Shown piece after piece: positions 55,938 through 64,000 of a stretch of 64,000 bases of DNA. The translations under genes were made by a program, and so were the position numbers. Numbering within the stretch: the stretch's first letter is position 1; each line of letters starts with the position of its first letter. The stretch is from Massospora cicadina. Taxonomy: Eukaryota; Entomophthoromycota; Entomophthoromycetes; Entomophthorales; Entomophthoraceae. The notes beneath the pieces were generated by a model that saw nothing but the letters and a program-made list of their open reading frames with translations, ran no database searches and was not told the DNA's origin. Location of the stretch: assembly GCA_022478985.1 (NCBI GenBank), contig JAKSZP010005266.1:331726-395725 (forward strand), given 5' to 3'.

Positions 55938-56123
55938 ATGCATAAGAGGGACCCTAGGACTCCCGTGGCTCCCTTATCTCAGCTAAGTGACTTGGCTCAT
56001 GTGATAGACGAGCATTGGGTTCCTTCCTGCCCAAGTTCTCTCTCTGCTCTACTTTTCTCTTACTTCCTTATTGAAACCACCATAAAGAGTTTTCAGGGAG
56101 GTGACCAGTCCAGGGGCCTCTGA
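55938..56123 (+). pseudogene. fragment with DLxHxxDxRWV-type motif, plus strand
   Basis: The frame reads HKRDPRTPVAPLSQLSDLAH, VIDEHWVPS, aligning with the minus-strand block at 55635-55715 and with the block near 62690. The two copies here lie about 220 bp apart in opposite directions. The rest of the 61-residue frame has no recognisable features. Confidence 0.35.
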
Positions 56124-58424
56124 AGAACCCATAGGGTTTATCTTACACATAACTCAGTTATACAAGATATAATGGAAAATGGCTAAACTTCCCTGAACAT
56201 CTTTGAAACTAAATGGGTCTAATGAGTTGCTTTCAGCCTTGACTAGTAATTTATAATCACAAAATAAACCCCTGGATCACTAAATCTACTTCTGAGGTTA
56301 TTTTAATCAATTGCCTAGTCATAATGGATCCCTGTGAAGCTGGCTGTGCTAATTCACCGGTTAGAATGAATTCATGCAAAACTGGCACTGCAATACAAAA
56401 TATTTACCAATTTGTAAATATATATATTAAAATTTTAAGATGATCTCCAAAAACTTTTTGAAATTTTTCTCTACCTATAACGCACTCCTTGGCTCAACCA
56501 ATTAGGATGTTCCTCAGGGGCCCATCCCAGGCCAATATCTTTTGGCTCCCCTCCAATTTTTTCAATGCCCTTTTATAAAGGGAACAGTCCCATTTAAGGG
56601 TCTGTTGGTACTTTTTTCTTTATTCTGAACTTCTTTCTTTAATAAAAAAATATTTTCTTTTTTAATTTCCCTGTGATCTAACTCCTAAACCATGGAATTA
56701 ATTGATTATAGCAATCTAGAAAAGCAAGCCGTTATCCATAAATTGTATCAATGATCATATATAATGAGCTTTCCAATCCATTGATTTAGTGACACTCCGC
56801 TTCATGGGTGGACTTGTGAGATCTTACATCCCCCAACCACTATTGCAATATGACACACACGCCATGAACGCCTGCAACCTTGATTTGCTTGTCAATTAAT
56901 TGCAAATTTGGCTCTATTTTCCGACTTTTATAGTTCAATATTCTAATCCAATCTCGTCCAAATACTAGCAAACGCGTAACCTGGAGGAGCTATCATTTTT
57001 TCTGTTTTAATTACCTCAGGTCGCCCCTCTAAGACCCAACTTGCCATTGTAGCCATTTGGCTTAATATGGTGGCTTTTGGTATGCCTTTTAACAATGATT
57101 CTCTTTGCATTGTCCTTATAGCGCCTCTCTTAAAAGACGTCAAGACAGCTTTGCCCCTAGAATTCTGAGCTTTCCAATGGGTTCTGATACATCCAATTGG
57201 AAGATCAGTATCCTTATAATCAATTGCCACCCTTATATGATCATCTCCTTATATGGCTCTCATTTGGCCAAAGACGCCCACCTATATTCTTCGCCCTGCT
57301 CCGACTAATTTTAACACCATAATTAAAAACATTGTATCACCTTACTTGTTGTCCCATTCACATATTACTAAGCGAATGGAAATATTGGCGTCAAAGAATG
57401 ACTATGGTCACTGATAAACATGATGGTGGAAGATAACTATCCAGAAACGGGGTTAGTCACTATGTTAAAAGTTGAGATGCACCAAAAGGGAAGTTGTACC
57501 CTTGCAGATACCATAAATTTATCAGTTTGTTGATATATCCAGTCAGAAGATCTCTCTGACAACGTCTTCAACATTAATGGGAATTTTTAAGCATAGTATC
57601 ACGTTTACTCATTTAACCATCCTGGACATGCGTTGGCGTTGCAGATAAACACACTGAATTGGAGGTACACCAAGTCTAATTACATAATAAGGATGAGCCC
57701 TTAGTTATGCTAGACCTCATCAAGCTAGCCAGAGTAAGTCATACGCTAATTCCGTGCAACTTATGATCACTCTAAGGTTCCAGGACCCAGCTTTCAAGCT
57801 GGATAGAACCTTTCATTCCTTTAAACTAAGAAAGGTGTCAAACCTATGGCTCTACTCTTACCCGTCTAATGATGTGTAAAATATTTTTGATAAGAGATGA
57901 GTAGCACTGTCCCACCTCAATTGCCCTACCCAATTTCTAATGCAATTCATAGGGCCTTTCATCTATCATCAATGATTTTGCAGAAATAATAGTTGCAGAC
58001 TATCAATTAGATTTATATAGAGTTCAGAAAACCTTATAGGATTACTGATGAAATGGCTAGAGCTTACCCAAGTAGAGGGCTCCATAGGGCGGTACAAATA
58101 GTATAAAAAGTCACATGAGGTATCCTCAGGTGCAATTTTAACAAAAAGTCTGCGTATGTTTAATCTTGGGAAGAATAGGCCAGCACTAGAATTTTTGATC
58201 CAGTTAGTCTTGAGTAACAACAATTGTAAAAAACTCACATCAAAATTGAGGATTTAACTTGCCAAAAATCCTAGATATAATTTATCATATGCACCCCATT
58301 ATTAAAATTTACCAATAAAATCTTCATGAAAAAGTGCCAAAAATACCGATCCAATTATGGGCATCATAGTTGACCTAAGCCTCCCTTACCATTGGCACAT
58401 CCTCAAGTCCAGCACCATGCCTAT
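56124..58424. other. unassigned decayed sequence
   Basis: AT-rich in large part. The longest frames (56943-57230 minus, 95 residues; 57969-58238 minus, 89 residues) have no domain I recognise and no family pattern. No LTR pair, tRNA-like structure or tandem array was seen. Confidence 0.4.
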
Positions 58425-59028
58425 GTTAGGGTGTTGGGTTATTGTTTTATCTATTATTTTAAATTATAAAAATTCCCTTAAAAGTTCTCAGTTTTTTACT
58501 AATATTTATTGGTACTAATAAAAATGCAGTTTTTTTTATTTTAAAGTCTAAAGCTATACCAGGGGTTTACATATTTCTCCCAATTAAGCGGAAACTCTTA
58601 GGTGATATTTCAACCAAAACTACTAAAACCAGCACCCAATAAGGTAAGGAAACTCAACTACTCATATTCCCTGTATTTTGATTAGTTTCAGCTCATGATA
58701 CATTTTAATAGTTGTGGCTTCAAAAGAACAGACACTTACTGACTGGAATCCTTTTGGCACGTTGATATTAGAAAAAAATCCCAACCTTACAGTTACCTGG
58801 CTACAATGTGTTTCAAGTTTTTATAATTTAGGGACAGACTGTTGACCATTAAAGTTTAGTCATTTCACTTAAAGCCTTTTTGTCTATGGGAGGTGGGAAA
58901 CCTAATAAAAGTTACCTAAAAACTCTTTTTCTCCAGGTTACACCATTTTAAATAATTAATGATGTGAGTCAGTACAGGGCGCGCTGCTCAGAGGTTTTTT
59001 CTCTTTCTCTTATTTTAAATATTTTAAT
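58425..59028 (+). repeat. possible Gy6 5' LTR and leader
   Basis: A TG start (TGTTAGGGTGTTGGG) is at 58425. T-rich promoter-like sequence follows, and a likely end is near GTCAGTACA at 58975. After that GGGCGCGCTGCTCAGAGG may be the primer site. There is no second copy in the window, so the boundaries are guesses from position upstream of gag. Confidence 0.3.
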
Positions 59029-59540
59029 ATGGCTGAACCTTAAAAGTGTTCACAGAGAATACTTCCTATTAAGAGTTATCATTCTTCAAAGGTTTATAAA
59101 GTAGTTGTAGAAGAGGAGGTAGATGTAGAGGAAGTGGAAAATTAATTGTAAGTGGAAGTGGAAGAGTATGAGTAGATGAGGCGGAAGAGGAATATGAAGA
59201 AGAAGAGTGTAAGGAATAAAATATAATAAAATCATTGGGAGAGGTGGAAATCTGAATATATTTTAAGAAAACAGATTATTATCATATCATATATTCCTAG
59301 TGTCCCTTATTGAAGCTAAGCGCCAAAGAACACCAACTTATGAGGATCTTTCAGAGGTGCAGCAATCATATGATTCATCATATCCTGAGATAGACTATCA
59401 ATCATATGTTCGTCAGCAGCAGTCCACTCAGTTCATACCAAAAATATAAATGAAGTTGAATTTCCCTATGTTAGAGCCAGTAACTCGTGTGAGTTCTCTC
59501 ACTGGTTTGAATTAATATTGCCGCTCTTACTTCATATTCC
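59029..59540 (+). pseudogene. gag: Gy6 gag (broken) with acidic N-terminus
   Basis: It starts at the ATG 59029 (MAEP, then TAA). A Glu-rich block follows at 59100-59215 (VVVEEEVDVEEVEN) from GA-rich DNA. A Gln/Tyr-rich part (VQQSYDSSYPEIDYQSYVRQ region, 59355-59430) and KFPMLEPVT-like residues follow. Only the order, just before a protease, supports gag. Confidence 0.45.
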
Positions 59541-60336
59541 TAATACAGGGTACAGTTGGGAAGCGGAAAATCGCATTAAATGCCTTTTTGGACATCAATA
59601 CAACTGAGAACTACATTATCCTGAAGATAGTGCATTCTTTGGATCCTCCAGTTACTACAGGAGCACCTGTTAATGGTGCCTCCCATATTCTTATGGTCTG
59701 TCATGGTTGGATGACTTTATATTAGGAACTGATGCTAAAGATAAGGCTGGGCGACAGGAGGCCCAGAAGGTGAAACTTCAGGCTCTTCCTGACCTGAAAC
59801 ACACCTTAGATCAACGCTGGGTGCAAGCCAAGCATGTCCAGGTTGATACTAATGGGGTGCAAAAAGCCCAGCCTCTTATCTCGGCTCAGGCACTAAAACG
59901 AATGATTTACATTATAAACAAAGATGGTTTAATTCGCTTAGTTGGAGAGCAAGGGTTTGAGTCCCGCTCAAGCTATGAAATATTAAGCTCAGGTAAAATA
60001 TGGCTTCAATTGATTACTCAAGTGAAGGCACTTTCGGTGTATTTTACTAAAATGGACGGAAGCATCTGTTTATTAGAGCGTCAAGGCTTGGGCGCACTTC
60101 TGCAGAACCTAAATTCCCTGGCCCACTTTAAATATGTTTTTGCGACCAACATTCCTTGTTGGTCAACTTTCTTAAATAAATTTTACCCGTTATTTTTACG
60201 TTTTTCAATGGTTCCTTGGGTGAACTTGGTGGTGAACCTCTTCAGGAGGTCTCCAACCATGTGGGCCTCTACTTATTATCACCCTTTACCCAAATCTCAG
60301 GTGTTTCTTGGGCCGTTTAGGTCCCCTCCAAACTGA
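59541..60336 (+). pseudogene. pol: Gy6 protease remnant and open 209-residue frame
   Basis: KRKIALNAFLDINTTENYI near 59560-59620 has the shape of a gypsy protease start, with D-I-N for DTG/DSG. After a frameshift, DDFILGTDAKDKAG (from 59707) matches the protease end motif (ILG.D). The frame then stays open to 60336. It includes LPDLKHTLDQRWVQAKH, a relative of the motif at 55635-55715, 55938 and 62690. The C-terminal half is hydrophobic. The function of the post-protease part is unknown. Confidence 0.45.
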
Positions 60337-61180
60337 GACACCCAAGTCTACTAGCGCCCAATTATCCTTGACGATGGACTCCCCTTTAGTGTCTACTCAA
60401 GTTAAAAAGGTTTATTACTTACCTGGTCTCATATGTGATGCTTTACACCCTCGTCTGGGTTACCTTTTGCTTAAGCACCATTCTAGGTGCCTCATTTTCA
60501 TTCTCTTAACGGCTAGCTCCCTAGCAATGTGGGTTCTCATCCCACATCACCTTGCTGGGAACAAGAGAGTTACAGACACTCTCTTGACATGGTCACTCTT
60601 CCACTTTGTAAGCCTATCAAGTTCAGAGCACATGAAGACAAGTTTATAACTCACTTCTTGGCTATCTAGAAATTGGTGTAATTAGTGATACTGGATTTTG
60701 GTTGGTGGAGCCTCCTATCCGTAAGAATTAATTAGAACGAAACATGAAGGCGTTCTCCACATATACCTACTCTGTGGAGATAATCCCTTGATGCCAACTT
60801 TTGTCACAGGTTTTGTGGTGACGAAAACTGCGAAGTGCTCTGTCTATCAAAGCTGTATCTGAATATCCAACTATGTTACAGATTTTGATACCTTACAAAT
60901 CTGTGTTGAATGTTGAAAATACCAAATTATCTTCCTTAAAATCTGAGTTTAACTTGAACTCTAAGTTGATAGTGATGCTTATTAAAATCAACTGGCCGAT
61001 GTTCCATACATGGCATAGGAGGATCAAGCCCTCATGGTATGGATTGACAACATAATGGAAAAGGGGTGTTTGATTAATAAAATCTCATATCTGATCTCCA
61101 GTGGGTTTCTCCAAGAAACTAGATGGTACTATGCGACCCTGTGTAGACTAGAAACCCCCTGAAAAATTCACTTTATCAGT
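60337..61180 (+). other. pol: Gy6 protease-RT interval, short frames
   Basis: Frames 60308-60649 and 60873-61055 are open but have no motif I recognise. Near 61090-61150 the sequence resembles the RT fingers in shifted frames (a conserved PV-F-KK-DG type block). Two tRNA-like hairpin pairs, near 59934 and 60507, are noted under findings. Confidence 0.35.
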
Positions 61181-61500
61181 ACCTATCCCCTTCCTTTGAA
61201 GCTGCCATTTCCAAAGCCATTTTTAAGTTCAAGTCTTTTCTAAACTTGACTTGTCAACGCATTCTACCAAATGAGGGTGAAGTTTGGCCAGAAAAGGCTG
61301 ACAGCTATTTGGATATAGTTTGAAATTTATCATTTAAAGGTATGCCTTTGGCTTTAAACGATCCAGAAGTATTTTAGCGCCACATTGGCAACGCTTTGGG
61401 TGACTTCGGGTTTTCCTGCGCAATTGAATAATTGATTAAATTTTAAACCATTCTACAAATTCTGAACACCACGCCAAGGATCAGGGTCATTGTTGTAGCC
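61181..61500 (+). pseudogene. pol: Gy6 reverse transcriptase (broken)
   Basis: Over three frames one reads LVNAFYQMRVKFGQKRLTAI, then MPLALNDPEVF and QRHIGNALGDFGF, the standard gypsy RT order (D-L-x-x-A-Y-x-Q-x-R, then MPFGL-NAP-x-FQ-x-x-N). The YxDD motif is not readable. It is a different lineage from Gy1-Gy5, closer in wording to the RQRHIN-type gypsy group. Confidence 0.65.
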
Positions 61501-62220
61501 TTCCATAATACTAAATAAGTTACAAATCCGTGTAATGTAAGCTAAACAAAGATATCTTGTAAATCCTGGGGAATTTAGTAGCAAAGGATGGTCATGCTAT
61601 TACACCTTTGAAACTGGATGCCATGCACCTTGGTATGATCCTGTTATTCAAAAGCAACTGTGTAGCTTTATTGAATATGTCACTTTTTAAAGAAGTTTAT
61701 ACCAGACATCTCTGATCTTACATCTCCACAATAACTCTTCGCTGGTAAGAGCACATGTCTACCTAGACCCTAAGTGCAAACAGGATCTTTAATGCAAAGA
61801 AGTATAAATCTCTACTCATGTCTTGCGCCATGCTGATGAGGACAAGCCTTTTATTGTGGCATGTGACTCCTGGGGCACTGTGGCTAATGCCGTCTTGCTT
61901 TAAGAACATAAGGGGAAATAAAAACCCACGGCTTACTTATCAAGAAGGGTTATTATAACTGAGAGTTATTGGGACATATATGATAAGGATTACTGCCATT
62001 ACTTGATCTCGTATGCATTGGCTGTATCTCTTTCAATGGTTCCAAGCAAACAGTAGTGATGCACAATGACCTCAATTAGCTTATCTATTATTGAAAGCCA
62101 CAGAAGCTGGCCCACAGAAAAACTAGAACTCATAAGGATCTCTTGAGTTTTGATTCAAGGTATTAGTCTGTCAAGTAGATGAACCATATCTTGTAAGATA
62201 TCCTTAGTTGAAATCTCACA
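61501..62220 (+). pseudogene. pol: Gy6 RNase H (broken)
   Basis: HADEDKPFIVACDSWGTVAN (about 61827-61890) is the first RNase H block, with D kept. KPTAYLSRRVIITESYWDIY near 61925-61985 is the next block. Near 62100-62150 there is a remnant of the Q-x-R-x-x-R-W-x-x-L-L region. No integrase follows. The element seems to end or be cut near 62220. Confidence 0.65.
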
Positions 62221-62276
62221 ATGGGGACAGTTTTTATTGGCTCTAAATTATCACAGCAAACCCCCCTGAGAAAATC

Positions 62277-63420
62277 ATGGCGCCCCCTTCCCCAGCCATA
62301 TCCGCAGTAACTCCCTTCACTCCTCATTCTAAAACCAACCTCAAACTCCTGGTTGTCAAACCACCCAAAAGTTCTACTAAAGCTGCTGAGTCTTGTAGTT
62401 AAGTAGGGCTATGCGCTCCCACTTAACTATCTGTCACCAAAGAGGATTCACACTTGTATGATTTGTTGGCTTTGCAATAAGACGGTGCTGGAGGTATTAA
62501 CTTATGTTTAAACTTTTTATGGTAAGATCCCTTCTGGATGGTGTTCCCAAAAAAGTAAGGTAATCTATTTCTGTGACACTGTATGGGTTTCTTCTGCCCT
62601 GATTCCTGCGTCATATAGTAACATCATGACTGTATGTCCAGGAAAGACACCCTGTGCCTCAACTGCGAGGCATTTCTGTTTCACACCAAGAAGGGGGCTA
62701 AGAAGGAGGCCTCCCCCCTCATACCCAAGGCGATTTAGCCCATGTGGTGGACAAGAGGTGGGTAATGATATACTCTCAAGGTTGTCCCCTTTAACCTATA
62801 TCTGTCCATGCAAGAGTGATCCAGAGGATCTGGGGGTGCGTATGAAGGTGTCAAAAGAAAATGGATGTCACCAGAAAGGAAGGGTTGAGCAGCTACCCCA
62901 TCAATGATTTTAGGTCCAACAATGAGGTGGAAGGAGGCTCTGCTGAAAAGGCGAGAAAAAGAAAGCACCTATCCCCAGAAACGTTGTTAGGTTCTATCAT
63001 AAAGGGTTCAGATTTAGGTGAATCAGTGATCCAACCCTGGTGGTGTCAAAGATGATGAATCCCTTCAGTACTCCATGGGACCGCCTAAGTGGGATGGAAT
63101 TGGGAACATTCAGTCGCCTGCTGAATGACTCATCACTTACCTACCAAATGGAATTGTGGTGGGAGAATATTTTACAGAAAATCTTAGCGAGAATTAGATG
63201 GCCATCAGAAGTTGTTTCAGCGGCAAATTAGTTTCTGAATATCAATTCACCAAAATCATCCAGGATTTTGATGCCTTCGTTTAAAATTCCCCATATATTC
63301 CCTAAGCCCCATAGTACTTAAGACAACCATCCCTCTTTGGTACAGTTGTTGGTCAATTCTTAACATTTTGTTTAAAATAAACCAACTCTTCTCACCAGAA
63401 AATTTTACTTGTTTTAAATT
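62277..63420 (+). pseudogene. unassigned broken gene with the DLxHxxDxRWV-type motif
   Basis: A possible start is the ATG at 62277 (MAPPSPAISAVTPFTPHSKT), Pro/Ser/Thr-rich. After stops, DTLCLNCEAFLFHTKKGAKK near 62640-62700 has two cysteines. One base shift later GDLAHVVDKRWVM is read, the same motif as near 55700. Then comes a Lys/Arg/Glu-rich part, with AEKARKRKHLSPETLLGSII near 62945-63000, and a segment open at 63040-63231. I do not recognise the family; it may be a gag-like protein or a host gene. Confidence 0.4.
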
Positions 63421-64000
63421 TTTTCCTCTTTGGCCGCTTCAGCAACCCCAAAATCATACTTCTCAGGCTGCGCAAGACTGGGCCCTAGTGGCCATTGTTA
63501 CAACGCTGTTGCCCACCCTCATTATATGAGGTTATTGTGCATAGGATCAGTTAGGGATATCGCCTCTTGTAGACGCCTTCTGGCGTTAAGATGTCCTATT
63601 TTATTTGGATATTAAATCTCCCCACTGTATAGGATTTAGGACCTCACTACTCGCTCTTGAGATGGTAGCCCTTCAGCAAATCCTGGGCTCTCCGCAGCTT
63701 CCAAAGAGTTAACCGTGGCGAAATCCTCTGTCACATCAGTGGCCTTTGTTTTGGCTACTATTTGGTATGGTGGTTACGGTTATCTTAATCATTGCTCCCT
63801 ATTTGCCTCCCTTCCCTCCTGATATCAAGACAATTGGACGGACTGCATCTGGCTTTTTCTGTTGTCTTCTGGGAGCTAATGCACCTTTACTGGAGGACCT
63901 GACTAAATTTAATCTGCCATTTCCATGACATAATTGACTAATCTTTGGTGTCTGTCTTTTCTGCCCTTCTGTTTGAAATAGGTGAAGCAATTTTTCAAAA
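63421..64000 (+). other. unassigned, short plus-strand frames
   Basis: Two 60-residue frames, 63430-63615 and 63746-63928. The second has a hydrophobic membrane-like start (FWLLFGMVVTVILIIAPYLP). They may belong to the broken gene at 62277 or to a separate element cut off by the window end. No domain is recognised. Confidence 0.3.

Overview
The window looks like a repeat-dense eukaryotic chromosome segment, possibly fungal. It has no operons, no bacterial signals and no recognisable intact host gene. Almost everything that can be read is retrotransposon: several Ty3/gypsy-type LTR elements (protease, then reverse transcriptase, RNase H, integrase), two copies of one non-LTR (LINE) family, one short tRNA-related SINE and one small unclassified insertion. 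Almost all coding frames carry stops and frameshifts. The fungal reading is an inference from element types only; the species cannot be read from this window. The element names Gy1-Gy7 and LINE-A/B are mine.

The left two thirds (1-45081) form one nested stack that can be dissected by LTR pairs and target-site duplications (TSDs). The outermost element is Gy5 (+ strand; rest of its 5' LTR at 3411-3823, 3' LTR 44372-45081). Three things inserted into it: Gy1a (- strand, 1-3410, cut by the window edge, sitting inside the Gy5 5' LTR), LINE-A (4651-9838), and Gy2 (- strand, 10900-43634, TSD ctgag/ctaag). Two more sit inside Gy2: Gy4 (+ strand, 12504-21719, TSD tccca/tccct), placed between RNase H and integrase, and Gy3 (- strand, 23830-38740, TSD ctcta), placed between protease and RT. 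Inside Gy3, in the middle of an RT motif, sits Gy1b (- strand, 26823-34966, TSD ccatg). A 137-bp tRNA-related SINE sits in the 5' LTR of Gy4, and a 345-bp insertion with 9-bp flanking repeats sits in the 5' LTR of Gy2.

Right of 45081 lie a decayed stretch, the 3' end of a further + strand element (Gy7: integrase, polypurine tract, LTR start at 47802), and LINE-B (48160-53410), the better preserved LINE copy. Then come about 5 kb of unassigned decayed sequence, a + strand gypsy element Gy6 (about 58425-62220) and an unassigned broken gene at 62277-63420.

Points that stand out: the reconstructable nesting; a long open frame antisense to gag-pol in Gy1b (28539-29705); a common primer-binding-like sequence (core GGTGCTCAC) just inside the LTRs of otherwise different families; conserved hairpins in Gy1 LTRs; and an unidentified protein motif (DLxHxxDxRWV type) that occurs four times in the right-hand third.
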